Assembly: GCA_021613375.1 (NCBI GenBank)
Contig: CM038727.1
Span: 1,196,832-1,260,831, forward strand
From: Megaleporinus macrocephalus
Lineage: Eukaryota; Chordata; Actinopteri; Characiformes; Anostomidae
Direction of reading: 5' to 3'
DNA length: 64,000 bases
Under the pieces are notes generated by a model. It saw only the letters and a program-made list of their open reading frames with translations. It made no database searches and had not been told where the DNA came from. The translations under genes and the position numbers were made by a program. Below are positions 16,770-28,850 of the stretch, one piece after another. How positions within the stretch are numbered: position 1 is the stretch's first letter; every line of letters begins with the position of its first letter.

Positions 16770-17210
16770 TAGCTTAGCTTAGCATAGCATAGCATAGCTT
16801 AGTCCGCCCCCCTCCTTCTCCTGGCGCCAAGCTCACAATCACAATAGTGTCTGAGGGGAAGGAGCCTCACTCGCATCTCCGCGGTCCACCTTAAAAAGCA
16901 TAGCAGTTATATTATGCGAGGTTAGCTTAGCATCCTCCACACACAAGCTCACAATCATAATAGTGTCTGTGTGGAGGCTTGGAGGCTGGCGGCTCGCTCG
17001 CATCTCGCCGTTCCACCTTAAATGGTACAGCAGTTACATTCAGAATGTAACTGCTGTACCATTTAAGGTGGAACGGCGAGATGCGAGCGAGGCGCCAGGC
17101 TTACGTCCTGAGGCACTAGAATGTAAACCGCTGTCCCATTTAAGGTGGAACGGCGAGATGCTGTACCATTTAAGGTGGAACGGCGAGATGCGAGCGAGGC
17201 GCCCAGCGAA
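16770..17210. repeat. Tandem and inverted repeat cluster with 99-bp perfect palindrome
   Basis: A stretch of AGCTT/AGCAT 5-mer repeats (16,770-16,802) is followed by two related modules, each starting AAGCTCACAATCA(C/T)AATAGTG, at about 16,828 and 16,946. Positions 16,993-17,040 and 17,044-17,091 form a perfect 48-bp inverted repeat with a 3-nt spacer. Two more direct copies of the right arm core (CATTTAAGGTGGAACGGCG) follow at about 17,119-17,160 and 17,161-17,203. This looks like a small hairpin transposon amplified in place. It lies 0.3-0.5 kb inside the stag1 transcription unit. Confidence 0.85.
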
Positions 17211-17529
17211 TGTGAGAGAAGGAGGGGAAAAAAACGGCGGGAAGCGCGCGCGTACGCATCCTAAGGCGATGGAAAAAGCACCAATTTCGACCCCATTTAT
17301 CGCGTCTTGCCCCGTTTTAACACCCCGGCGGTGGAGCCGAGCCGCAAGCCTGCCACCGAGCACATAAGGGGGGCATGTTGGCTGGCCATAGAGCGGCGCT
17401 CCCATCCCCCACCATCCATCCATCCACTGGCGCTCTCTGCGCGTCCTCCATCTTTGATACGAGCTCGGCTAGCCGAGCGAGCGTGTCAGCGAAAGATTTG
17501 AGGATTGTTCAAAACTCACGCAAACTTAC

Positions 17530-17850
17530 CTTTGCCCGCCGAAAACAGTCTCCACGGCACGCCCGGCCGATAATTGGCCCAATTTAATGAGAGAATACTT
17601 TATGTTTTATATTGTAATTTAGACCTCAAGCGGAACCGCGCCTTTCGCCAGAGAAGCAATCCTAAACTGCCATCTGGCGGTATTTACCGCCGCGAAATGG
17701 CGCAACTCGAGACTAAGCTCAGCTCGCCCCCTGGTGGACAGAGCGAGAACTGCAGCGCTGCTACTGCCACTACTGCCGCCGCCGCCGCCGCCGCTGCCGC
17801 TTTGAGGGAACCCCATCGTGCACGAGGCCCTTCAGCCGAGAACCCTGCGT
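17530..17850 (-). promoter_or_regulatory. stag1: Candidate stag1 promoter and non-coding first exon
   Basis: GC- and CpG-rich DNA from about 17.0 to 17.85 kb, the only such island upstream of the stag1 coding exons. On the minus strand a clean donor (GGGCAAAG|GTAAGT, exon end 17,530) could close a non-coding first exon, and a CCAAT box on the same strand (GGCCAATTATC) lies at about 17,570-17,580. A GCC triplet run is at about 17,774-17,794. The start site cannot be placed from sequence alone. Confidence 0.45.
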
Positions 17851-20800
17851 CCAATCTCATGCGGGCTAATTTGAATTTATTTCAATTATAAAATATATAT
17901 ATATATATATATTTAAAAAAGGTTATTTGGGTGCTGGATATCACTGAGTAAGAGTATAAACCGAACACGCTAGACCAGTTATTTTAGATATTTTGTTATT
18001 AGTAAATATTATCTAGAACCCAATAGCTTTAATGCTGCCAATCAAACTGCATTGTTGGAATGTTCTGCTTTTATCTACACTATATTTTTGGTGCTGGATA
18101 TCACTGAATGAAAGTACAAACCCAGCATGCTGGAACATTTACATTATATTTATAATTAGTAAATAATATCTAGAACCCAAGAGATGTATTGCTGCCAATG
18201 AAAATGCCTTGTTGGAATATTCTTCTTTAGTAAAGGGAATGGTTATGTTTAACCAGTTTAATGTTTAAATGGTTCTTTTGACTGATGTGGAGCATGTTGT
18301 ATATGGTTCTTTGTGGAACCCTGGATGCAGTGACATGCAGGCTAATTTTGAATTGATTTCAATTATAAAATATATATATATTTAAAAAAGGTTATCGCCG
18401 AGTAAGAGTATAAACCCAGCACGCTAGACCATTTATTTTAGATTTGTTATTAGTAAATATTATCTAGAACCCTATGGCTTTACTGTTGCCAATTAAAATG
18501 CATTGGTGGAATGTTCTCTTATCTTCACTTCATTTTGGGTGCTGGATATCACCAAGTACAAAAATCCCACACACTAGAACATTAATTTTATATTTATTAT
18601 TAGTAAATAATATCTAGAACCTAAGAGTTTCATTGCTGCCACTCAAACTGCATTGTTAGAATGTTCTTCTTTTGTCTTAACTATATGTTTGGTGCTGGAT
18701 ATCACTGAGTGAAAGTACAAACCCAGCATGCTACAACATTTACATTATATTTATAATTAATAAATAATATCTAGAACCTAAGAGATGTATTGCTGCCAAT
18801 GAAAATGCCTTGATGGAATAATCTTTAGTAAAGCGAATGGTTCTGTTTAACCAGTTGAATGTTTAAATGGTTCTTTTGACTGACGTGGAGCATGTTGTAT
18901 ATGGTTCTTTGTGGAACCCTGGATGCAGTGACATGTGGGCTAATTTTGAATTTATTAAAATTATAAAATATATATATATTTAAAAAAGGTTATCGCTGAG
19001 TAAGAGTATAAACCCAGCACGCTAGACCATTTATTTTAGATGTGTTATTAGTAAATATTATCTAGAACCCTATGGCTTTACTGCTGCCAATCAAAATGCA
19101 TTGTTGGAATGTTCTTCTTTTATCTCTACTATATTTTGGGTGCTGGATATCACTGAGTGAAAGTACAAACCCGGCATGCTAGAACATTTACAATGTATTT
19201 ATAATTAGTAAATAATATCTAGATGATATCTAGAACCCAAGAGTTGTATTGCTGCCAATGAAAATGCCTTGTTGGAATATTCTTCTTTAGTAAAGGGAAT
19301 GGTTCTGTTTAACCAGTTGAATGATTAAATGGTTCTTTTGACTGATGTAGAACATGTTGTATATGGTTCTACATGTAACTCTGCATCCAATCATATGCGG
19401 GCTAGTTTGAGTTTATTGAAATTGTAGAATGTATATGTGTATTTTGGGTGCTGGATATCACTGAGTGAAAGTACAAACTCAGCATGCTATAACATTTACA
19501 TAATATTTATAATTAGTAAATAATATCTAGAACCCAAGAGTTGTATTACTGCCAATCAAACTGCATTGTTGAAATGTTCTTTTATCTTCACTATATTTTG
19601 GGTGCTGGATATCACTGAGTGAAAGTACAAACCCAGCATGCTAGAACATTTACATTATATTTATAATTAGTAAATAATATTTAGGTAATATCTAGAACCC
19701 AAGAGATGTATTACTGCCAATCAAACTGCATTGGTGGAATAATCTTTAGTAAAGGGAATGGTTCTGTTTAACCAGTTGAATGATTAAATGGTTCTTTTGA
19801 CTGATGTGGAGTGTGTTGTATATGGTTCTTTGTGGAACCCTGGATGCAGTGACATGCGGGCTAATTTTGAACCCTGCATCCAATCATATGCAGGCTAGTT
19901 TGATTTTATTTCAATTATAGAATGTATATGAAAAAATGTTATTTTGGGTGCTGGATATCACTGAGTAAGAGCATAAACCCAGTAAGCTAGAACATTTACT
20001 TTATTTTTATTATTAGTAAATAATATCTAGAACCTAAGAGTTTTATTGCTGCCACTCAAACTGCATTGTTGAAATGTTCTTTTATCATTTTATTTTGGGT
20101 GCTGGATATCACAGAGTAAGAGTATAAACCAAGCATGTTGGAACATTTACATTATATTTATCCTTGGTAAATAATATCTAGAACCCAAGATTTGTATTGC
20201 TGCCAGGCAAAATGCATTGTTTGAATATTCTTCTTTAGTCAAGAGAATGGTTCTGTTTAATTATTGAGTGCTTAAATAGTTCTTTGCACAGATAATTGGT
20301 TCTTCAGACTGATGGAGAACTGGTTGAATATGGTTCTATGTAGATCCCTGCATCCAATTACATGCAGGCTAATTTTAATGAATTTAAATTACAGAATATA
20401 TCTATAAGAAAAGTTATTTTTGGGTTCTGGATATCGCTGGGTAAGAGTAAATAATATCTAATAATAATAATAATAATATGCATCACACTATAATAGTAAC
20501 TATATTTATCAACAAATAATATCTAGAACTCAGAAGCTTTATTGCTACCAATCAAAATGCATTGTTGGAATGTTCTTTTTTCTCCAATTTATTTTGGGTG
20601 CCGAATATCCCAGAGTAAGAGTATAAACCATCAAGCTAGAACATTTAATTTATATTTATTATTAGTAAATAATATCTAGAACCCAAGACCTTTATTGCTG
20701 CCAGTCAAAACACATTATTTGAACGTTCTTCTTTAGTAAAGGGAATAGTTCTGTCAAACGAGTTGAATGCTTAAATGGTTCTTTGTATGGAGAATTGTTC

Positions 20801-23480
20801 TTCAGACTGATAAAGAACTTGTATATGGTTTTATGTAGATCCCTGCATCCAATCACATGTGGGCTAATTTAAATGTATTTACTTTATAGAATACATTCTT
20901 ATAAACTCAGAATGCTAGAATATTTATTTTATATTTATCACTGATAAATAATATCTAGAACCTAAGATTTTATCATTGCCAATCAAAATGCATTGTTGGA
21001 ATGTTCTTTTATCTTCACTTAAAAAATAAAAAAACATAAAAACCTTTTAATGTCTGAGTTATTATCTTCACTCAGGGTCTGATTTTAAAGCACAAAACAA
21101 AAAATGGTTCTTTAAGGGTTCTTTAGTAAAGGGAATGGTCCTATTTATCCGGTTGAATGCTTAAATGGTTACATGGCGATGTGGTTCTTCAGCTTGATAT
21201 AGAATGTGTTGTATCTGTTTCTGCGTAGAACCTGGCCTAAAATGGTTCTATGTAGCAGCAAAAGGGTAATGCTATTGTTATGTTGTCAAGCTTGTAACAA
21301 TAGCAGAACCTATTTTGGTGCTCTATTTTGAAAAAGGTTATACATAGAACCATATAAAACATGTTCTTCATCAACCTCACACACACAAAAAGATGTTTAG
21401 TGAAGAGAATGGTTCTATTTAGAACACTGCATTCCAAATGCTTATATGGTTCTTTATATGATGAAATGGTTCTCCACATAGATAGATAATTTGCTGTATA
21501 TTGTAGAAGCTATCTGAAAACAGTTCTATGTAGAACTAAAGGTGTTCTGTAGTAGAACCCTTCCCTGGACTAAATTTATATAAATGTTCTACATAGAACC
21601 ATATACAACACTTTTCAAATCAATATCAGTATATCAGTGTCATAAAAAAGATGGTTCTTCAAAGGTCCTTTAGTTTAAAAAATGGTTCTATTTAGAGCAA
21701 TGTGTTCTAAATGCTTAAATGTTTATACTGCGGTTATTAGCGATCTTGTAACTATAGAAGAACCCGTTTTGGTGTGTTACAGAACACATTCTACATCAGG
21801 CTCAGTCTCAAAAAATTGTTCCTCCAGTGCTCTGTAGTAAAGTGAATGATTTTATCTAGAACCTTAACTTCCATATAGAGCTATTCGCAGTCTATTTTTT
21901 TAATTGCATGTTTGTCTAATTTTATAGTATGATGTAATATTTATCTAGAACCCTGAGTTCCGTCTTTTTTATTGTAAGTAACACATAATTTAATGTTGCT
22001 CGTTCCAACAATACTGTTTAATTTTGGTGCCGAACAGTGTGAACTCATCACACTGGAATATTTATCACCAGTAAATTATATCTAGAACCCAGGAGTTTTA
22101 CTGCTGTTGATCAAAGAGCGTATTTTCACTGGAAAAATTTAAACCCTTTAAAAAACAATTAACATCTGAAACATAGTAGCTTCTCACTTCTTAGAACCTG
22201 AATTCAGAACCTGGGAAGATGATCTACAGGTACATTCTTAAGTGAAAGATGGTTCTTTAAGAGTTATTTAGTAAAGGGAATGGTTCTATTTAATCATTTA
22301 CATGTCCAAATAGTTCTTTGCATGAAAAATGGTTCTTCAAAACCAACTTGTTGTTTAAAAAGCTTCTATAAAACACCAAAATGGTTCCACTACTGTTACA
22401 ATGTCATGGTTGTAACAACAGCAGAACCCTTGTTGGTGCTATAACACATTCTCCACCAATCTCACTTTTAAAAATGTGGTTCTTCAGTAAAGAGAACAGT
22501 TCTATAGAGATTATTGAGAATTCTATGTAGAACCATGGTTAATAGTAAAATGGTTCTTCATATTGAGGGAGAATGTGCAGTATATGGTTCTATATAGAAC
22601 TAAAACAGGTTCTTCTGCTGTTAAGCTTGTGCTTGTTGGTGGTATATAGAACGGTATACAGCACATTCTACCTCAGTCTCACTCTGCAGGGCTCTGTAGT
22701 AAAGGAAATGGTTCTGTTTAGAACTGTAAGTTCTTTTTAGAACTATGATTACTGGTTCTAATATAATATTTTTAATGTAAATAATACGTTTCTAATATTG
22801 AGAATAAACCCGTTATATTCATTTTATATAAGAATCAGAACCAATTAATATTTTAGAGATGGCACATAATTAGTATCTAGAACCAATAAGTGTTTTAAGT
22901 TATTATCTTCATATGTCTCAGAACCTTCAGAGTTTAAGTGAAAAGTAGGGATTCTCTCAGGGTTCTTGAGTAAGGGGAATGGTTCTTCTTAATCATTTGC
23001 AGGCTGACATGGTTATTTGCATGTAGAAATGGTTCTTCACATTAACAGAGAGAGTATATGGTTCTATATAGCACCCAAACAGTTTAGCTACTTTTACGAT
23101 ATCAAGCACGTAATACTGGCAGAACCCTTTTTGGTTCTACATATACAGCACATGTTTAAACAGTCTCTTCCTTCTGTCCAAGATGTGTAGTAAAGGAAAT
23201 TATTTTATCTAGAACCAGGACTGCAGAACCGCTAATTTTATGTTTTCATGTATTTCATCTATTTTTTAATGTTGCTTCAACAAATAATGTTTAAATAATG
23301 TTTATATAATGTATATAATGTCACTGAGTATAAATATAAACCCATCACACTAGAACATTTATCATCCAAAAATAATATCTAGAACTCAGCTTAAACATTT
23401 CTCCCTTACTTTTACTGGAAGTTAAAACAACTTTAAAAACTATCAGAAATATATGAGTTCTTATCCTCGCTCTTCTTAGA
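17835..23480. repeat. Degenerate complex satellite (TATCTAGAACC / GGTTCT family)
   Basis: About 5.6 kb of AT-rich tandem modules. Recurrent blocks are GGTGCTGGATATCACTGAG, TAGTAAATAATATCTAGAACC, ATTGCTGCCAATCAAA, TTAGTAAAGGGAATGGTTCT and ATGCGGGCTAATTTGA. Closely spaced modules near 17.93, 18.39 and 18.99 kb suggest a compound unit of about 460-600 bp. From about 21 kb the blocks decay, and short GGTTCT..AGAACC inverted pairs dominate. No gene is seen in it. Confidence 0.88.
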
Positions 23481-23499
23481 ACCCACAGAGTGGAACTCA

Positions 23500-24048
23500 C
23501 GGAAAGATGATCTACGGGTTTAAGGTTTATTTATTTATAAACACCTTTTACAACAGATGTTCTCTCAAAGCAGATTTACAAAAAAATCCAGGTTCGACCC
23601 CCACAATGAGCGTCGCCAGGGGCAACAGTGGCAGGAAAAACTCCCTCAGACAAAGAGGAAGAACCTCAAGAGGACTCAAAAAGGGGAACCCGTCCTCCTC
23701 TGATCCACACCGGATAGTAAAACCAGTCCAGATACAATGAGAATGAGGTCCAGTACTGTGTGAATGAATGAATATAGAGGCAGGAAGGAGGTGAAGAACA
23801 GGAGAAGAGCAGGAGAAGACCAGGAGAAGAGAACCTCACTGAGTAAAGATGTCAGTGGATCAGACAGACCAGTTTCCCACAAAGCACTGGACAACACGGA
23901 GCTCCATGACGGGAAAACTGGTCCAGAATGCAGGTAAACAGGGCCAACTGGTCACATCAGACGAAGCAGCAGCATCAGATCACACAGGATGGACAAATGT
24001 TCAGTATTAGACTGCAGATGATAATAACAGTTATTTTTGTCAGATGAA
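23500..24048. mobile_element. Dispersed fish repeat, left part
   Basis: It contains GTTTATTTATTTATAAACACC, GGCAACAGTGGCAGGAAAAA, CTCCCTCAGACAAAGAGGAAG and AACCCGTCCTCCTCTGATCC, a block I recognise as a dispersed repeat in fish genomes. An inverted, diverged copy occurs at 51.66-51.89 kb. The open frames here are not genes. The element appears to continue beyond the 51-bp array (28.19-28.47 kb). Confidence 0.7.
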
Positions 24049-27000
24049 CTGAGATCAGTATATAGTGTTAATAAGGGTAGTTAGTGGTGTTCTGGGTATC
24101 TGAGATCAGTGTATAGTGTTTATAAGGGTAGTTAGTGGTGTTCTGGGTAACTGAGATCAGTGTATAGTGTTAATAAGGGTAGTTAGTGGTGTTCTGGGTA
24201 ACTGAGATCAGTGTATAGTGTTTATAAGGGTAGTTAGTGGTGTTCTGGGTAACTGAGATCAGTGTATAGTGTTAATAAGGGTAGTTAGTGGTGTTCTGGG
24301 TAACTGAGATCAGTGTATAGTGTTAATAAGGGTAGTTAGTGGTGTTCTGGGTAACTGAGATCAGTGTATAGTGTATATAAGGGTAGTTAGTGGTGTTCTG
24401 GGTATCTGAGATCAGTGTATAGTGTTAATAAGGGTAGTTAGTGGTGTTCTGGGTAACTGAGATCAGTGTATAGTGTTTATAAGGGTAGTTAGTGGTGTTC
24501 TGGGTAACTGAGATCAGTGTATAGTGTTAATAAGGGTAGTTAGTGGTGTTCTGGGTAACTGAGATCAGTGTATAGTGTATATAAGGGTAGTTAGTGGTGT
24601 TCTGGGTATCTGAGATCAGTGTATAGTGTTAATAAGGGTAGTTAGTGGTGTTCTGGGTAACTGAGATCAGTGTATAGTGTTTATAAGGGTAGTTAGTGGT
24701 GTTCTGGGTAACTGAGATCAGTATATAGTGTTAATAAGGATTGTTAGTGGTGTTCTGGGTAACTGAGATCAGTGTATAGTGTTTATAAGGGTAGTTAGTG
24801 GTGTTCTGGGTATCTGAGATCAGTATATAGTGTTAATAAGGGTAGTTAGTGGTGTTCTGGGTAACTGAGATCAGTGTATAGTGTTAATAAGGGTAGTTAG
24901 TGGTGTTCTGGGTAACTGAGATCAGTATATAGTGTTAATAAGGGTAGTTAGTGGTGTTCTGGGTATCTGAGATCAGTGTATAGTGTTAATAAGGGTAGTT
25001 AGTGGTGTTCTGGGTATCTGAGATCAGTATATAGTGTTTATATAGGTAGTTAGTGGTGTTCTGGGTAACTGAGATCAGTATATAGTGTTAATAAGGATTG
25101 TTAGTGGTGTTCTGGGTAACTGAGATCAGTATATAGTGTTAATAAGGGTAGTTAGTGGTGTTCTGGGTATCTGAGATCAGTGTATAGTGTTAATAAGGGT
25201 AGTTAGTGGTGTTCTTGGTATCTGAGATCAGTATATAGTGTTAATAAGGGTAGTTAGTGGTGTTCTGGGTATCTGAGATCAGTATATAGTGTTAATAAGG
25301 GTAGTTAGTGGTGTTCTGGGTATCTGAGATCAGTATATAGTGTTAATAAGGATAGTTAGTGGTGTTCTGGGTATCTGAGATCAGTATATAGTGTTAATAA
25401 GGGTAGTTAGTGGTGTTCTGGGTAACTGAGATCAGTGTATAGTGTTAATAAGGGTAGTTAGTGGTGTTCTGGGTATCTGAGATCAGTATATAGTGTTAAT
25501 AAGGATAGTTAGTGGTGTTCTGGGTATCTGAGATCAGTATATAGTGTTAATAAGGGTAGTTAGTGGTGTTCTGGGTATCTGAGATCAGTATATAGTGTTA
25601 ATAAGGGTAGTTAGTGGTGTTCTGGGTAACTGAGATCAGTGTATAGTGTTAATAAGGGTAGTTAGTGGTGTTCTGGGTAACTGAGATCAGTGTATAGTGT
25701 TTATAAGGGTAGTTAGTGGTGTTCTGGGTAACTGAGATCAGTGTATAGTGTTAATAAGGGTAGTTAGTGGTGTTCTGGGTAACTGAGATCAGTATATAGT
25801 GTTAATAAGGGTAGTTAGTGGTGTTCTGGGTAACTGAGATCAGTATATAGTGTTAATAAGGGTAGTTAGTGGTGTTCTGGGTAACTGAGATCAGTATATA
25901 GTGTTAATAAGGATAGTTAGTGGTGTTCTGGGTATCTGAGATCAGTGTATAGTGTTAATAAGGGTAGTTAGTGGTGTTCTGGGTATCTGAGATCAGTGTA
26001 TAGTGTTAATAAGGGTAGTTAGTGGTGTTCTGGGTAACTGAGATCAGTATATAGTGTTAATAAGGGTAGTTAGTGGTGTTCTGGGTATCTGAGATCAGTG
26101 TATAGTGTTAATAAGGGTAGTTAGTGGTGTTCTGGGTAACTGAGATCAGTATATAGTGTTAATAAGGGTAGTTAGTGGTGTTCTGGGTATCTGAGATCAG
26201 TATATAGTGTTAATAAGGGTAGTTAGTGGTGTTCTGGGTAACTGAGATCAGTATATAGTGTTAATAAGGGTAGTTCGTGGTGTTCTGGGTAACTGAGATC
26301 AGTATATAGTGTTAATAAGGGTAGTTAGTGGTGTTCTGGGTAACTGAGATCAGTGTATAGTGTTAATAAGGGTAGTTAGTGGTGTTCTGGGTAACTGAGA
26401 TCAGTATATAGTGTTAATAAGGATAGTTAGTGGTGTTCTGGGTATCTGAGATCAGTATATAGTGTTAATAAGGGTAGTTAGTGGTGTTCTGGGTAACTGA
26501 GATCAGTATATAGTGTTAATAAGGGTAGTTAGTGGTGTTCTGGGTAACTGAGATCAGTGTATAGTGTTAATAAGGGTAGTTAGTGGTGTTCTGGGTAACT
26601 GAGATCAGTGTATAGTGTTTATAAGGGTAGTTAGTGGTGTTCTGGGTAACTGAGATCAGTGTATAGTGTTAATAAGGGTAGTTAGTGGTGTTCTGGGTGT
26701 CTGAGATCAGTATATAGTGTTAATAAGGGTAGTTAGTGGTGTTCTGGGTATCTGAGATCAGTATATAGTGTTAATAAGGGTAGTTAGTGGTGTTCTGGGT
26801 AACTGAGATCAGTGTATAGTGTTAATAAGGGTAGTTAGTGGTGTTCTGGGTAACTGAGATCAGTATATAGTGTTAATAAGGATAGTTAGTGGTGTTCTGG
26901 GTGTCTGAGATCAGTATATGGTGTTAATAAGGGTAGTTAGTGGTGTTCTGGGTATCTGAGATCAGTATATAGTGTTAATAGATTCAAGATTCAAGATTCA

Positions 27001-28190
27001 GTAAGGGTATAATAAGGGTAGTTAGTGGTGTTCTGGGTATCTGAGATCAGTGTATAGTGTTAATAAGGATAGTTAGTGGTGATCTGGGTAACTGAGATGA
27101 GTATATAGTGTTAATAAGGATAGTTAGTTGTGTTCTGAGTAACTGAGATCAGTATATAGTGTCAATAAGGGTAGTTAGTTGTGATCTGGGTAACTGAGAT
27201 GAGTATATAGTGTTAATAAGGATAGTTAGTGGTGTTCTGAGTAACTGAGATCAGTATATAGTGTTAATAAGGGTAGTTAGTGGTGTTCTGGGTATCTGAG
27301 ATCAGTGTATAGTGTTAATAAGGATAGTTAGTGGTGTTCTGGGTAACTGAGATCAGTGTATAGTGTTAATAAGGGTAGTTAGTGGTGTTCTGGGTATCTG
27401 AGATCAGTGTATAGTGTTAATAAGGGTAGTTAGTGGTGTTCTGGGTATCTGAGATCAGTATATAGTGTTAATAAGGGTAGTTAGTGGTGTTCTGGGTATC
27501 TGAGATCAGTGTATAGTGTTAATAAGGGTAGTTAGTGGTGTTCTGGGTATCTGAGATCAGTGTATAGTGTTAATAAGGGTAGTTAGTGGTGTTCTGGGTA
27601 TCTGAGATCAGTGTATAGTGTTAATAAGGGTAGTTAGTGGTGTTCTGGGTATCTGAGATCAGTATATAGTGTTAATAAGGGTAGTTAGTGGTGTTCTGGG
27701 TATCTGAGATCAGTGTATAGTGTTAATAAGGGTAGTTAGTGGTGTTCTGGGTATCTGAGATCAGTGTATAGTGTTAATAAGGATAGTTAGTGGTGTTCTG
27801 GGTATCTGAGATCAGTGTATAGTGTTAATAAGGGTAGTTAGTGGTGTTCTGGGTAACTGAGATCAGTATATAGTGTTAATAAGGGTAGTTAGTGGTGTTC
27901 TGGGTATCTGAGATCAGTATATAGTGTTAATAAGGGTAGTTAGTGGTGTTCTGGGTATCTGAGATCAGTGTATAGTGTTAATAAGGGTAGTTAGTGGTGT
28001 TCTGGGTAACTGAGATCAGTGTATAGTGTTAATAAGGATAGTTAGTGGTGTTCTGGGTATCTGAGATCAGTATATAGTGTTAATAAGGGTAGTTAGTGGT
28101 GTTCTGGGTGTCTGAGATCAGTATATGGTGTTAATAAGGGTAGTTAGTGGTGTTCTGGGTATCTGAGATTAGTATATAGTGTTAATAAGG
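24049..28190. repeat. 51-bp minisatellite array (~81 copies)
   Basis: The unit begins CTGAGATCAGTGTATAGTGT and ends GGTGTTCTGGGTAA. The copies are highly alike and differ at a few fixed sites (GTA/ATA, TTAATA/TTTATA, GGG/GGA, AACTG/ATCTG). One interruption at about 26,980-27,005 contains three copies of ATTCAAG/ATTCAG. At both ends the array is embedded in dispersed fish repeat sequence. Confidence 0.97.
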
Positions 28191-28470
28191 TGAGGCAGTG
28201 ACTCTGGCAGGTCTGGTTATTACAGTATAACTAAACAGGAGAGTTAGAAGGCATGACGCTCCCTGAGATATCAGCGGATCTCAGCTCCACCATCAACAAA
28301 CCTGAGTGAGTGCGTGAGAGCAGCAGGACGACATCACCAACACTCTCAGTTCACCATAATACTCTCTGCCACTGACCCCAGATCTGCTCCTCTCATCTAA
28401 CAGACATACCAATTACCAAACGCTCCACTGAGCTGAGGCTCTGTCTGTGTCCTGAACACTGCCTGGAAGG
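28191..28470. mobile_element. Dispersed fish repeat, right part
   Basis: Directly abuts the array with GGTGAGGCAGTGACTCTGGCAGG and continues through CAGTATAACTAAACAGGAGAG and ATCTGCTCCTCTCATC. I recognise this as part of the same dispersed fish repeat found on the other side of the array, so the array looks like an internal expansion of one element. Confidence 0.6.
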
Positions 28471-28689
28471 TTGAAGGTACATTCAAAGGTTTTTAATTAA
28501 GGGTGGGATTTTATCTAGAACCATGAGTTACATATAGAACTGCTTTAATGCTAATTATAATTTTAATGTAAATTATTTTTACACATAACATATTGAATCT
28601 TTTTGACATCTGTAAATATTATCTAGAACTCTAGAAAAAATAAAAAACTCTTTTAAAACCAATACTAATCTAAAATATTGGTGTAAAAT

Positions 28690-28850
28690 ATATTCTGTTT
28701 ACATCTCAGTCACTGAGTTACTAGATTCCAGATTTTACCATCAACATTCATATAAGCTCTGAAGACACGTGTAGGTTCTCTGGTGGGTTTCACAGTAAAT
28801 ACAATGTGTATATTTGTGTTATAGACATGATGACTCCTGGTTCCCAAAAC
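28690..28850. mobile_element. Hairpin element fragment flanking the next array
   Basis: It contains ACCATCAACATTCATATAAG, GAAGACACGTGTAGG and GGTGGGTTTCACAGTAAATAC. The same blocks in the other orientation form the arm of the hairpin elements at 31.77-32.05 kb and 44.55-44.78 kb. The right end runs directly into the ACTGTAAACACC array. Confidence 0.75.

Noticed and set aside
17574..17891. 105-codon frame with an Ala run at 17.78 kb
   Set aside because: Arises from a GCC triplet run in the CpG island and runs into the satellite; no splice context or similarity.
23507..23740. 77-codon frame (RGNSGRKNSLRQRGRTSRG)
   Set aside because: Part of a dispersed fish repeat seen again inverted at 51.7 kb.
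24049..28190. TAAGGGTAGTTAG in the 51-bp unit as interstitial telomere repeat
   Set aside because: Only a chance resemblance; there are no consecutive TTAGGG units.
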